The position numbers were made by a program, and so were the translations under genes. This document shows, one piece after another, positions 9,175-18,686 of a stretch of DNA of 64,000 nucleotides (within the stretch, counting starts at the first letter, position 1; every line of letters begins with the position of its first letter). This stretch comes from Desulfogranum mediterraneum DSM 13871 (GTDB lineage: Bacteria; Desulfobacterota; Desulfobulbia; Desulfobulbales; Desulfobulbaceae), in assembly GCF_000429965.1 (NCBI RefSeq), contig NZ_KE387004.1:251526-315525 (forward strand), written 5' to 3'. A model generated the notes under the pieces. The model was not told the origin of the DNA. It was given only the letters and a program-made list of their open reading frames with translations, and made no database searches.

Positions 9175-10428
9175 ATGATCGAGCCAATCCTCCACCTCCG
9201 TCGCGAGTTGCATCAATACCCGGAACTGTCCGCTAAGGAAGCCGATACTGCAGGGCGCATTGTCCGATTCTTCACGCCCCTGGCAGCAGACTCCATCGTT
9301 GAGGGCCTGGGTGGCCATGGCGTGGCAGTGGTCTTTGGTGGTAAAGTGGCCGGCCCCACCATCCTGCTCCGCTGTGAACTGGATGCAGTACCGATCCAGG
9401 AACTGAGTCAGCGTGACTATCGCTCCACCAGAGCCGGCATCTCCCATAGCTGCGGTCATGACGGCCACATGGCTATCCTGGCGGCGGTTGGCGCGGAACT
9501 TGCTGCCAGCCCTCCGGAGCGCGGCAGAGTGGTCTTGCTCTTCCAGCCAGCCGAGGAGACCGGCTGTGGGGCCGCTGCAGTGCTCCATGACCCCAGGTTC
9601 GCAGCAATCAGGCCAGACTTTGCCTTTGCCCTCCACAACCTGCCGGGGGTTCCCCTGGGCCAGGTCATTGTCCGTAGAGGTGCCTTCAACTGTGCCTCCC
9701 GGGGCATGACCATCCGTTTGAGCGGCAGCACCGCCCATGCAGCCCAGCCGGAGTCCGGCCGAAGCCCTGCCCGGGCCATGTGCCGCCTGATTCAGGGACT
9801 CTCCCTCCTCCCACCCGGGATCGCCGAGCAAGGAGAGACAGCCTTTGCCACCGTGGTGGGAGCAGAACTGGGAAAGAAGGCCTTTGGCACGGCCCCGGGA
9901 GAGGCCGAGATCTGGTGTACCCTGAGAAGTGAGAGCGATGCAACCATGGCCCGGCTGGTCCGGTTCAGCGAACAGCTGGCAGCAGAGCATGCAGGCGAAG
10001 ACGGCTTAACCGTCAGCATTGCCTGCCAGGACGTCTTTGCGGCAACCATCAACTCAGAATCGGCCGTACAGCGGGTGCGGGAGGTGGTGGCTCCGGAGAC
10101 ACTGACCTTCGCTGAGAGACCGTTCCGCTGGTCCGAGGATTTCGGCCTGATCACGGCCAGCTGTGAAGGTGCTCTGATCGGCATCGGCGCCGGGGAAGAG
10201 CTGCCGGCTCTGCATAACCCGCAGTATGACTTTCCCGAGGCCCTGATCCCTCCGGCAAAGGCGCTGTTCCTGCGACTCATCCAAAGGTGCCTGACCGGGG
10301 GGGGGAGTTGTGAAGCGATGAAGAACAAGGGACCATCTCTGCCCAGGTTCCCCCTCGCGGTCTGGATGGCCATAGCCCTCCTGGTCATAGATGATACCTC
10401 GCAGCTCTCTCTGCCGGGACTCATCTGA
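9175..10428 (+). CDS. M20D-family amidohydrolase (metallo-aminoacylase-like)
   Basis: 417 residues as read. This family hydrolyses N-acyl or amide bonds of amino acids using two metal ions. Visible ligands: CGHDGHMA (Cys93, His95, His98), Glu127-Glu128 in PAEETGCG and His154 in LHNLPG; HNPQYDFPE near the C-terminus also matches the family. The central dimerisation domain lies around 180-290. The last 36 residues (after LTGGG) are unlike the family. They follow a run of nine G at 10297-10305; with eight G the protein would end seven codons later in VVKR-stop. Either a sequence error or a real length polymorphism has extended the end. The gene stands alone; the amino acid substrate is unknown. 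Confidence 0.88.
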   Translation: MIEPILHLRRELHQYPELSAKEADTAGRIVRFFTPLAADSIVEGLGGHGVAVVFGGKVAGPTILLRCELDAVPIQELSQRDYRSTRAGISHSCGHDGHMAILAAVGAELAASPPERGRVVLLFQPAEETGCGAAAVLHDPRFAAIRPDFAFALHNLPGVPLGQVIVRRGAFNCASRGMTIRLSGSTAHAAQPESGRSPARAMCRLIQGLSLLPPGIAEQGETAFATVVGAELGKKAFGTAPGEAEIWCTLRSESDATMARLVRFSEQLAAEHAGEDGLTVSIACQDVFAATINSESAVQRVREVVAPETLTFAERPFRWSEDFGLITASCEGALIGIGAGEELPALHNPQYDFPEALIPPAKALFLRLIQRCLTGGGSCEAMKNKGPSLPRFPLAVWMAIALLVIDDTSQLSLPGLI

Positions 10429-10742
10429 GAAATGAGATGTTTTATTCAAGCTACCCTTAACCCGATTAAAGCAAAAAACAGTAACAGCGTATCCTTTCAT
10501 TTTTAGGATGTTACGGCTACAATACGATATATTTTTCCCAAAACGATCTTCTCAACGGGGAAAAAGAGCATCTCCACTGGCCCACTGGCATGGCAAAGAA
10601 TTTCCTCCATACCAGGAGTTCAAGCGAATGCAGCAGGCACAGACCAACAATCCCCCTTTCAACGCCATTCAATTTCAAGCTATTGCAGGTGACAGCCGGC
10701 GAAACATAACCTCCAACAACAGCCAGGCTCAACAACAGCACC
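10429..10742. other. 314-bp gap upstream of the twin-SBP diguanylate cyclase
   Basis: No gene is supported. A stretch near 10430-10463 resembles the end of the dispersed repeat described elsewhere in this window (AAATGAG followed by TTCAAGCTACCCTTA) and may be a relic. A TACAAT element at 10518-10523 could be a -10 box, but the matching -35 is weak. Confidence 0.3.
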
Positions 10743-13310
10743 ATGACTCGAACTCTTCCACAGCCAGGGATCTCCGGCCATTGGCTCACCCTGCTCATGA
10801 TCATTGCCGCACTCTTTGCAACAGCACCCCAGGCCGCAGCACTTGAACTGAGCGATGATGAACAGGCCTGGATCGCCCGGCAGCAGACGATTACTGTTGG
10901 CGGGGAAAGAGACTGGGCTCCCTTCGACTTTGTCGATGGAGAGGGAAACTATACTGGTATTGCCAAAGCCTACCTGGACATCCTCAGTGAACAGACCGGG
11001 CTGCAGATCAAGATGGAGATCGATGACTGGGACCGCCTGCTGACCAAGATCAAAGCCGGCCAGATTGATCTGCTCCCGGCCATCTACTACTCCAGGCAAC
11101 GGGAACGCTTTGTCAACTTTAGCGAATCCTACAGCAAGCATGCAGAATTTATCTTTGTCAGAGAGGGGCAGAAACACTTCTCTTCCCTTGAGCAGCTCCA
11201 CGGTAAAAGGGTCGTTGTCGTCAAGGGGTATACCATCGAGGCCTTTCTCAAGAAAAACCACCCGGAGATCACGGTTACCACCGAACCGAGCATACTCAGG
11301 GCCTTGAACGCCCTGCTCACCGGTAAGGCAGACGCCCTGATCAACGACATAGCATCCACCTCCCATGTTGCTCACACCTACAACATCACCGGCTTTGAGC
11401 CCACCGTACTGCTCGAAGAGCGCATCAACGAGCTGCGCATGGCCACCCGCAAAGGGGCCGCCCCGCTGACCCGTATCATCAACAAGGTGTTCCAGGGGAT
11501 CGATGCCGACACCCACCGCCGTATCCAAAAACGATGGATCACCCTGACTCCCCAGAAAACCAAGACGCCGCAACTGGTCCTGACCCCCAAGGAAAAGAGC
11601 TGGCTCGAACTCCACCCCATCATTCGCTGTACCAGCGACCCATCCTGGATGCCCTACGAGGGACGTGATGAATCCGGCAACTTCATCGGTATCTTCAGCG
11701 ACATAACCGAACTGATCTCCCAACGGCTGGCCATCACCATCGACTATATCCCCTCCAAGAGCTGGGATGAGGTCATCCGGCGGGCACGGCACAAGGAGGT
11801 CGACTTTATCACGGCCATACCCTCACAAAAACGGCAGGAGTTTCTCCGCTTCACCTCGCCGATCATCGTCAAGGAGCTGGCACTGCTCACCCGAAAGAGC
11901 CATCCCATCATCTCCTCGTTCAGCAGCTTCCCAGGTAATAAGGTCGCCATGATCACGGGCTACGGCTACAACCAGGAGGTCTTAAAGAAATATCCTGAGC
12001 ATGACTATGTCTATGTCGCATCCCTCAAAGAGGGGCTCTATGGCCTGAGCAGTAACAGGTACGACATCTTCATCGCCAACATCACCTCGAGTCTCTACTA
12101 CATCTCCAAGGAGATGCTCAACGACCTCCAGGTCGCCGGAACCCTGGATATCAGCTTCGCAGTGGCCTACGGTGTGAGGGATGACTGGCAGATCTTTCAC
12201 GCTATTCTGGAAAAGGCGCTGCGCTCCATCAGCGACGAGGAGCGGCAGGAGATCTTAAACCGCTGGGTCAGAGTCGATGTGGTCCAGAAGGTGGACTACA
12301 GTCTGCTCTACCAGCTTGGTGGCTTTTTCGTACTCATCGTCCTGATTATCCTCTACTGGAACAGGCGGATGCACCGGGAGATCAAGAGGCGTGAACAGGT
12401 GGAGAGCGCCTTACACAAGAGCAACGAAGAGATCCAGACCATTCTCGACACCGCCCAAAACATCATCATTGTCAGCGACAGCCACAAACTGCTCAACACC
12501 AATCAGGCCCTGCTGGACTTTTTCGGCTACCCGAGCCTGGAGGACTTCTTCCAGGAACACCGCCGCGTCTGCGAGTTGTTCATCCGCCATGATGACTACT
12601 TTCACCTGGGCAGAATCGATGATCCCGATCTCTGGATCTCGGCCATCAGCAAGCTCCCCGAGACCGAACAACTGGTCTCGATGCAGGGAAAACACACCAT
12701 CTTCCCCTCCGTATTTTCCGTGCACATCAACCAGTTGGATGCATCAGACGTTTTTGTCATCTCCTTTACCGATATCACGGGTATCAAGCTGGAATCCAAA
12801 GAGCACGAGTACCGATCGACCCACGACCAGCTCACCGGCATCTACAACCGGCTCTACCTCAACCGTTATCTCAAGCATGAACTGCAAAGATGCAAGCAAC
12901 TCAACGAGCCGGTCAGCGTGATCCTGCTGGATATCGATTTCTTCAAACAGGTGAACGATACCTACGGCCATTCGGCGGGTGACGAGGTACTCAAAGAGCT
13001 GAGTACAATTTTAAACGCCAATATCCGGGCAAGCGACAAGGCGGCGCGCTGGGGCGGCGAGGAGTTTCTCGTCGTGCTGACAGGCACAGACCTGGAGCAG
13101 GCCCTGTTTCTGGCTGAAAAGCTGAGAAGGAACATAGCAGCCCATCTCTTTACCAAGCCCCAGCGGATCAGCTGCAGTTTCGGTGTGGCCACGGCCCAAA
13201 AGGGAGATACCATGAACTCGCTGATCAAGCGGGCCGACAGGGGGTTGTACCAGGCAAAGGAGCGCGGCAGAAACCGGGTCGAGGTCATCGGCGAAGAGGC
13301 CGGTCTGTAA
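10743..13310 (+). CDS. Membrane diguanylate cyclase with two periplasmic solute-binding domains and PAS
   Basis: 855 residues. A signal/anchor segment (about 15-35) precedes two SBP_bac_3-type amino-acid-binding domains (about 45-270 and 285-505). Then come one transmembrane helix (521-540), a PAS domain (565-680) and a GGDEF domain (690-850) with an active-site GGEEF (about 768-772). An inhibitory I-site RASD lies five residues before GGEEF, so product feedback by c-di-GMP is expected. It should bind small ligands, perhaps amino acids, in the periplasm and control c-di-GMP synthesis inside. No good ribosome-binding site precedes the ATG. It is monocistronic, with a candidate terminator downstream. 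Confidence 0.94.
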   Translation: MTRTLPQPGISGHWLTLLMIIAALFATAPQAAALELSDDEQAWIARQQTITVGGERDWAPFDFVDGEGNYTGIAKAYLDILSEQTGLQIKMEIDDWDRLLTKIKAGQIDLLPAIYYSRQRERFVNFSESYSKHAEFIFVREGQKHFSSLEQLHGKRVVVVKGYTIEAFLKKNHPEITVTTEPSILRALNALLTGKADALINDIASTSHVAHTYNITGFEPTVLLEERINELRMATRKGAAPLTRIINKVFQGIDADTHRRIQKRWITLTPQKTKTPQLVLTPKEKSWLELHPIIRCTSDPSWMPYEGRDESGNFIGIFSDITELISQRLAITIDYIPSKSWDEVIRRARHKEVDFITAIPSQKRQEFLRFTSPIIVKELALLTRKSHPIISSFSSFPGNKVAMITGYGYNQEVLKKYPEHDYVYVASLKEGLYGLSSNRYDIFIANITSSLYYISKEMLNDLQVAGTLDISFAVAYGVRDDWQIFHAILEKALRSISDEERQEILNRWVRVDVVQKVDYSLLYQLGGFFVLIVLIILYWNRRMHREIKRREQVESALHKSNEEIQTILDTAQNIIIVSDSHKLLNTNQALLDFFGYPSLEDFFQEHRRVCELFIRHDDYFHLGRIDDPDLWISAISKLPETEQLVSMQGKHTIFPSVFSVHINQLDASDVFVISFTDITGIKLESKEHEYRSTHDQLTGIYNRLYLNRYLKHELQRCKQLNEPVSVILLDIDFFKQVNDTYGHSAGDEVLKELSTILNANIRASDKAARWGGEEFLVVLTGTDLEQALFLAEKLRRNIAAHLFTKPQRISCSFGVATAQKGDTMNSLIKRADRGLYQAKERGRNRVEVIGEEAGL

Positions 13311-13395
13311 TCCCGGCTCACCCCTGGCAAAGCGACTCCCTGCCCTCTTGTCTGCAACCGCCTCCATCGGCTCCGGCAGGCCACGATAATAGACG

Positions 13396-13436
13396 CAGCC
13401 GGCTCAGGGATAGCTGCTTATCCGGCTGTTGTTTTT
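13396..13436 (+). terminator. Candidate intrinsic terminator after the diguanylate cyclase
   Basis: A 7-bp stem CAGCCGG/CCGGCTG with a 19-base loop is followed by TTGTTTTT. It lies 86 bp after the stop codon and before the APC permease. The long loop makes it only moderately convincing. Confidence 0.45.
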
Positions 13437-13548
13437 AAGGGACAATCACCCATTGCGGCCTGCCCCAGAGCCTTAAGACCGCCTTGAGCCATCGCCTTTT
13501 CAACGGTTATTCCATCTCTACAGCCCGTATCAACAGAGGAACGCGCCA

Positions 13549-15318
13549 GTGCTCTACCCTGAACGCCAAGAAAAAAAATTGGGCCAGCTGCCGGCCACGG
13601 CCATCTGCGGCAACGACATCTCCTCCTCGGTCCTCTATGTCTCCTCCCTGACCATCATTGCCGCAGGCCAGTATGCCTGGCTGGCCCTGCTGGTGGTGGC
13701 CGCAGTGCTCTTTCTCTTCCGCCGGATCTATGGCGAGGTGGTGGGGGCCCTGCCCTTAAACGGCGGGGCCTACAATGCCCTCTTAAACACCACCAGCAAG
13801 TCTGTTGCCTCCCTGGCCGCCACCCTGACCCTGCTCTCCTATATGGCCACGGCAGTGATCTCCGCCTCCACGGCCATGCACTACCTCCACGGGATCCTGC
13901 CGATCCTGCCGGTGACCATGGCCACCGCAGCATTACTGGCCCTGTTTCTGGGGATTACCATCCTGGGCATCGGAGAGTCTTCCCTGGTGGCCCTGGTGAT
14001 CTTTTGCTTTCACCTCTTCTCCCTGGTCCTGCTCAGCGGGGCCATGGGCTTCCATCTCTTCCATAGCGGCCTGGAGGTCTTCCACCACAACAACCAGCTG
14101 CCGCCTGCCCACGGCAGTATCGGTATGGCGATCTTCTGGGGCGTGGGTGCGGCCATGCTGGGCATCTCCGGTTTTGAGAGTTCTGCCAACTTTGTCGAGA
14201 AACAGGAGGAGGGGGTCTTTGCCAAGACCCTGCGCAACATGTGGGTCGTGGTCAGCGTATTCAACCCCCTGATGGCCTTCCTGGCCCTGGCCGTGGTGCC
14301 GATCCAGGAGGTGGCCGGCCATGAAAACAACCTGCTCTCCCACCTGGGACAGCTCAGCGGCGGCGACTGGCTGGCCTCCCTCATCTCCATCGATGCGGTG
14401 GTGGTGCTCAGCGGGGCGGTACTCACCTCCTACGTGGGGGTCACCGGCCTGCTGGAACGGATGACCCTGGACCGGATCCTACCCGGCTTTTTCTTGAAGA
14501 AGAACCAGCGGGGCAGCTCCTACCGGATCTCCCTGGCCTTCTTCCTCCTCTGTGTCTCCATCCTCCTGATCACTCGCGGCGAGGTCGAGACCCTGGCCGG
14601 GGTCTACACCATCTCCTTTCTGCTGGTCATGGGCCTCTTTGCCGTGGGTAATATCCTGCTCAAACTCAAACGGGCCAAGCTGCCCAGACCGGAACGGGCC
14701 TCCTGGACTGCGCTGCTGCTTGCTCTCCTCGCCGTGGCTACGGCCCTGGTCGCCAACATCATCAAGGAGCCCACGCCCGGCGAGAGCTCCAACCTGGCCA
14801 TCTTCACCGAGTACTTTGTGCCGGCCATCATCCTGGTGGCCATCATGCTCAACCGCATCGCCCTGCTGGAAGGAGTGATGCGCTTCATCAGCTTCCTCTT
14901 TGTGCCGCTGCTCAAACTGGTCAAGCGGATCAACAGGGGAATCAAGGCGGTGATCGAGCGGATCCAGTCCCAGGAGTTTATCTTCTTCACCCGGGGCGAT
15001 AACCTCAACAACCTCAACCGGGTGCTGCGCTACATCCAGGACAATGAGCACAGCAAGCGAATCAAGATCGTCCATATCAGGGGTGAGGAAGAGGAAGAGG
15101 AGCTGGAGAAGCTCTGCCAGGATATCGAGCTCCTGGGCCGCAAGTATCCGCAAATCACCATCGAGCTGATCACCATCCAGGGAGAGTTCGGGCCGGAGCT
15201 GGTCCGCCAGCTCTCCAAAGATTGGGATATCCCCATCAACTTCATGTTCATCGGTTCACCGGGTGAGCACTTTGCCTACCGGGTCCAGGATCTGGGAGGC
15301 GTCAGGCTGATCATCTGA
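13549..15318 (+). CDS. APC-superfamily amino acid permease with C-terminal soluble domain
   Basis: 589 residues, GTG start with GAGGAA upstream. The first 455 residues carry about 12 hydrophobic helices in the APC pattern. The first helix region AICGNDISSSVLYVSS resembles the broken-helix substrate site, and GEVVGALPLNGGAYNALL is the conserved loop after TM2. The remaining 130 residues are soluble and charged, with a stretch of six Glu within EEEEEELEKL. They look like a universal-stress-protein-like regulatory tail. It probably imports amino acids or a related solute at the inner membrane. It is longer than a plain permease because of the tail. Confidence 0.88.
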   Translation: MLYPERQEKKLGQLPATAICGNDISSSVLYVSSLTIIAAGQYAWLALLVVAAVLFLFRRIYGEVVGALPLNGGAYNALLNTTSKSVASLAATLTLLSYMATAVISASTAMHYLHGILPILPVTMATAALLALFLGITILGIGESSLVALVIFCFHLFSLVLLSGAMGFHLFHSGLEVFHHNNQLPPAHGSIGMAIFWGVGAAMLGISGFESSANFVEKQEEGVFAKTLRNMWVVVSVFNPLMAFLALAVVPIQEVAGHENNLLSHLGQLSGGDWLASLISIDAVVVLSGAVLTSYVGVTGLLERMTLDRILPGFFLKKNQRGSSYRISLAFFLLCVSILLITRGEVETLAGVYTISFLLVMGLFAVGNILLKLKRAKLPRPERASWTALLLALLAVATALVANIIKEPTPGESSNLAIFTEYFVPAIILVAIMLNRIALLEGVMRFISFLFVPLLKLVKRINRGIKAVIERIQSQEFIFFTRGDNLNNLNRVLRYIQDNEHSKRIKIVHIRGEEEEEELEKLCQDIELLGRKYPQITIELITIQGEFGPELVRQLSKDWDIPINFMFIGSPGEHFAYRVQDLGGVRLII

Positions 15319-15391
15319 AATGCCCTTTTAAACAGCTTGTTATGCAAGTTACCAACACCAAGGGACATCAGGGGAAGGGGGAGACGAACTG

Positions 15392-15772
15392 ATGGGACGA
15401 GCCTGGACCTGCCTGGTTAGAGCGGGACTGTTTGAGATTGGTCGGCCGGTTGGCCTGGAGATGGCGCAGTCGCCGGGAAATCAGTGATCGGCATCCTCTT
15501 GGCCGGCGCCTGCATGGCAATCAGCCGCTGGCTGTTGTTTCCGGCCCAGCGCCAGATCCCCATGGGCACAGCCTATGCCGTCTGGACCGGCATCGGAGCT
15601 GCAGGCACCTTCCTGGTTGGGATTTTTCTCTACGTCGACCCGGTTGAGCTGTTGAGGTTTCTGGGCTCCTGCTGATCATCTCAGGGGTCTGTGTCCTGAA
15701 GCTGGCCCACTGGGCCTTCCTCTCACTCTCCACCCTGGTCCGATTCTCAAAACCATTCCAGTCAAGGGAGTG
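15392..15772 (+). pseudogene. Frameshifted SMR (EmrE/SugE-like) small multidrug transporter
   Basis: Three consecutive reading frames together spell an SMR protein. Frame one (15392-15487) gives MGRAWTCLVRAGLFEIGRPV, like the first SMR helix. Frame two (about 15484-15675) gives the signature IPMGTAYAVWTGIGAAGTFL. Frame three (from about 15663) gives LLIISGVCVLKLA, the last helix. At least two frameshifts separate them, and the Glu14-equivalent is present (LFEIG). SMR proteins are about 105 residues of four helices that export toxic cations or guanidinium. This copy cannot make an intact protein unless the sequence has errors. Confidence 0.75.
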
Positions 15773-15823
15773 AGGAGCGAACAAGCCCTCAGCCTCCCCA
15801 CTCTCACAGCCGGCGGCAACGGT

Positions 15824-15970
15824 TCAACTCGCCTCATCCGCTGACCAACTCAGCCGAATCCCCTGGTCCACCACAGCAAAACCCGCGGCTGCCAGCGCCT
15901 CACTGCTCCAGCCATAGGAGCTCTTGACCAGTTGACGCCAGCGTAGCGCAGAAATAACTATTATTCAGGA
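15824..15970 (-). pseudogene. Possible C-terminal gene remnant
   Basis: On the minus strand a 48-codon stop-to-stop frame ends at TGA 15826-15824 and reads, in part, YGWSSEALAAAGFAVVDQGI, which looks like real protein. It has no start codon, so it would be the tail of a lost gene. A different minus-strand frame just upstream (to about 16140) also has some protein character. I do not recognise the family. The rest of 15773-16158 shows nothing else. Confidence 0.25.
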
Positions 15971-16158
15971 TAGAGTGGTTGTAGTATGCACCGCCCCCTT
16001 GAGATCCGGCTGCCGCTCCCTCAACGAGCCCCACAGGATCGCCTGCTCGTTCAGTGGCCACAAGGGGGAGCTCAACCGCAATGCTCCCATTGACGAGATC
16101 CTCAAGCAGCCAAGAAGAGCACAACCTCGCCTCATGGGTCGAAAGGAAAACAATCGCC

Positions 16159-17055
16159 ATGATCACCCTGCCTGATCTCCTGCTCGCCCTGGTGGCCAAT
16201 CTTGTCTGGGGATTCAACTTCATTGCCGGCAAAGCCGGGGCTGCCCAGTTTCAACCCCTCTTTTTTACCTGTATCCGCTTTATCTTTCTGCTGCTGGTGA
16301 TGCTCCCCTGGTTAAGACCGGCACCAGGACAGATGAAGCCGCTGCTGCGGGTTGCCTTTGTTCTGGGGGTGGTCCATTTTGGGATGGTCTTTATCGGCCT
16401 CAATGCCGGGGGCAACATCGCCTCCATCGCCATCACCACCCAGCTCTATGTTCCCTTTTCGGTGCTCTTGGCTGCGCTGTTCCTCAAGGAACGCATCACC
16501 TTTATCCGGGGAACAGCCATCTTCACCGCCCTCCTGGGGGTGATGGTGATCGGCTTTGATCCGGTGGTCTTCAACCACCTGGATGCCATCCTCTGGGTCA
16601 GCGGCGCTGCCCTGGCCATGGCTGCAGCCACCATCATGATGCGCCAATGCCCCAACCTGGGGGTGTTCAAGCTCCAGGCCTGGATTGCCGCTATAGCCAT
16701 GCCATCCCAACTGCTGCTCAGCCTGATCTTTGAATCGGACCACCTCCTGATCCTCTCCCAGATGAAGCTGATCGACCTCTGGTCACCGCTCTACTCCGCC
16801 ATCGGCGCCTCGGTGGTGGGCCACGGCATTGTCTACACCCTGCTGGGCCGCTACCCTGTCTCCACGATTACCCCCCTGCTGCTCCTGGCCCCTATCCTGG
16901 CCTCCCTGTTCGGCATCCTCTGCTTTGGTGATGAGATGAGCTGGAAGCTGATCGTAGGCGGCGCCATGACCCTCCTGGGCATCTTGCTGGTCTCCGTCAA
17001 GCCTGAACTCTTGGCCAAACAGATGCAAGGCTTGGGGAATACCGGCAGGCAGTAG
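16159..17055 (+). CDS. DMT-superfamily EamA-type transporter
   Basis: 298 residues from ATG 16159 (GAAAGGA upstream). The frame stays open 35 codons further up, but that part is hydrophilic and the first EamA helix begins right at MITLPDLLLALVANLVWG. About ten transmembrane helices form two EamA repeats (roughly 5-140 and 150-280); the first ends in the typical ALFLKERITFIRGTAIF loop. Such proteins export amino acids or other small metabolites through the inner membrane. The substrate cannot be told. Its neighbours (a broken SMR transporter and a response regulator) do not help. Confidence 0.88.
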   Translation: MITLPDLLLALVANLVWGFNFIAGKAGAAQFQPLFFTCIRFIFLLLVMLPWLRPAPGQMKPLLRVAFVLGVVHFGMVFIGLNAGGNIASIAITTQLYVPFSVLLAALFLKERITFIRGTAIFTALLGVMVIGFDPVVFNHLDAILWVSGAALAMAAATIMMRQCPNLGVFKLQAWIAAIAMPSQLLLSLIFESDHLLILSQMKLIDLWSPLYSAIGASVVGHGIVYTLLGRYPVSTITPLLLLAPILASLFGILCFGDEMSWKLIVGGAMTLLGILLVSVKPELLAKQMQGLGNTGRQ

Positions 17056-17103
17056 CTCCCCCCCTTGTCAGCCAGCCAACCAGGGATTAATTTTCATTTA
17101 TTC

Positions 17104-17131
17104 TTTGTTTGCAGGGCGGAAAGCGTATACT
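17104..17131 (+). promoter_or_regulatory. Possible sigma-70 promoter of the REC-REC-GGDEF gene
   Basis: A good -10 element TATACT lies at 17126-17131, 58 bp before the start codon. The -35 is weak (TTTGTT at 17104-17109, 16-base spacer). GAGGTG at 17176-17181 is the ribosome-binding site. Confidence 0.35.
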
Positions 17132-17189
17132 GTCTGCAACATCGTGGTACCTGTCCAATCACGATGCTTTCAACTGAGGTGAAACCATT

Positions 17190-18464
17190 ATGCGCAATAT
17201 TCTTCTGGTCGAAGACAGTACTATGTTTGGCCGCCTGACCAAAAAAAAGATTGAGACGGTCTTTAATGTCCCTGTTTACTGGACCAGATCGCTGGCGGAA
17301 ACGGAAAAGGTGCTGCAAATGGCAGCAGCCAGTTTCTCGCTGGCCCTGCTTGACTACAACCTTCCCGATGCACCCCATGGTGAGGTGATTGACCGGGTCA
17401 CTCAAGAGGGGATATCCTCTCTGGTCTTCACCTCCAACATGAGCGAAGAGGTACGGGACTTTGTCTGGTCCAAGAAGGTTGCCGACTATATCCTCAAGGA
17501 AGATCCAAACAGCCTCGACTATATCATCTCCTCCATGCGTCAACTTGAGGAGAACCATAACAACCTGGTACTCGTAGTTGACGATTCAGCCACCTACAGG
17601 GCAGCAATCTCCCAGCTCTTATATGTGAGGAAGTATCGTGTACTCAATGCAAGGGACGGGGAAAGCTGCCTGAAGATCCTCCAGCAACACCCGGAAATCA
17701 AGCTGGTTATCACCGATTTCAACATGCCCGGCATGGACGGCTGTGCACTCTGCCAGAAAATACGACGTAACTTCAAGGCCGATCGAGTGGCGATTATGGG
17801 TATTTCTTCGGAAGACGACCGAAATATAGGCGCCCGCTTCATCAAGAGCGGTGCCAATGATTTTATCGTCAAGCATGCCTTCCTGGTCGAGGAATTTTAC
17901 AGTCGGGTCAACCACTGCATTGAAACCGTGAACCTGTTCAAACAGATCCATGAGAATGCTATTCGAGATTTCCTGACAGGGCTCTATAACAGGCGATACT
18001 TTTTTGAGACCGGCACAGATCTTTGTAATCAATATCCACAGGATGATGAACGCTTGGCCTGCGCCATGATCGATATAGATCACTTCAAGGAGGTAAATGA
18101 TACCCATGGCCACGACATCGGCGACCAGGTGATACAAAACATCGCGCAGTTACTGCAGGATTCCGCTGGAAGCAGCGACCTTGTTGCCCGTATCGGCGGC
18201 GAGGAGTTTTGTATGTTGACGCCGATCTCAAACAGCGAAGAGCTTAGGCGCAGGTTTGAAACGCTCAGGAGGGAGATTGAAACGACAGCGATGGCAACGA
18301 CAGCGGCCAGCGGGAAACTCTTCGTCACCGTCAGTACCGGCCTCTGCCTCTTGGAGACCGACTCCCTTGAGACGATGATGAAAGTCGCCGATGAATGTCT
18401 GTACCAGGCCAAGAGAAAGGGAAGAAACAGGATTGAAGAATCAGTGTTGCCACCAAGCGGCTGA
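17190..18464 (+). CDS. PleD-like response regulator: REC-REC-GGDEF diguanylate cyclase
   Basis: 424 residues. The first receiver (1-115) has acidic Glu8-Asp9 and Asp55 in LALLDYNLPD. The second receiver (125-245) has Asp131-Asp132 and Asp176 in VITDFNMPGMDG. The GGDEF domain (265-415) has active-site GGEEF near 336. Five residues before it stands GSSD, not RxxD, so the classic inhibitory site lacks its Arg. It should make c-di-GMP in the cytoplasm when phosphorylated by a kinase coded elsewhere. The order matches PleD of Caulobacter. It is monocistronic; the next genes run on the opposite strand. Confidence 0.93.
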   Translation: MRNILLVEDSTMFGRLTKKKIETVFNVPVYWTRSLAETEKVLQMAAASFSLALLDYNLPDAPHGEVIDRVTQEGISSLVFTSNMSEEVRDFVWSKKVADYILKEDPNSLDYIISSMRQLEENHNNLVLVVDDSATYRAAISQLLYVRKYRVLNARDGESCLKILQQHPEIKLVITDFNMPGMDGCALCQKIRRNFKADRVAIMGISSEDDRNIGARFIKSGANDFIVKHAFLVEEFYSRVNHCIETVNLFKQIHENAIRDFLTGLYNRRYFFETGTDLCNQYPQDDERLACAMIDIDHFKEVNDTHGHDIGDQVIQNIAQLLQDSAGSSDLVARIGGEEFCMLTPISNSEELRRRFETLRREIETTAMATTAASGKLFVTVSTGLCLLETDSLETMMKVADECLYQAKRKGRNRIEESVLPPSG

Positions 18465-18686
18465 GTCCGCTCTCAAGCAGCATCCCGCTCGGTCTGCCCC
18501 CACAACTGGACCCCAAAAGAAAAGAGAAACCCACCTGCTCCAGGCAACCGAAGCTGTTTGACCCAGAACAGGGCCTCGTGCAGCGACAAAACAGTTCAGT
18601 AATCGGCGATCTCCCTCCTCCCCCTGATCGCCTCTGCATTTACCCTAACAGGGCTCTGTGCCAGAGCTTATCCAGGCAATCCCTGC

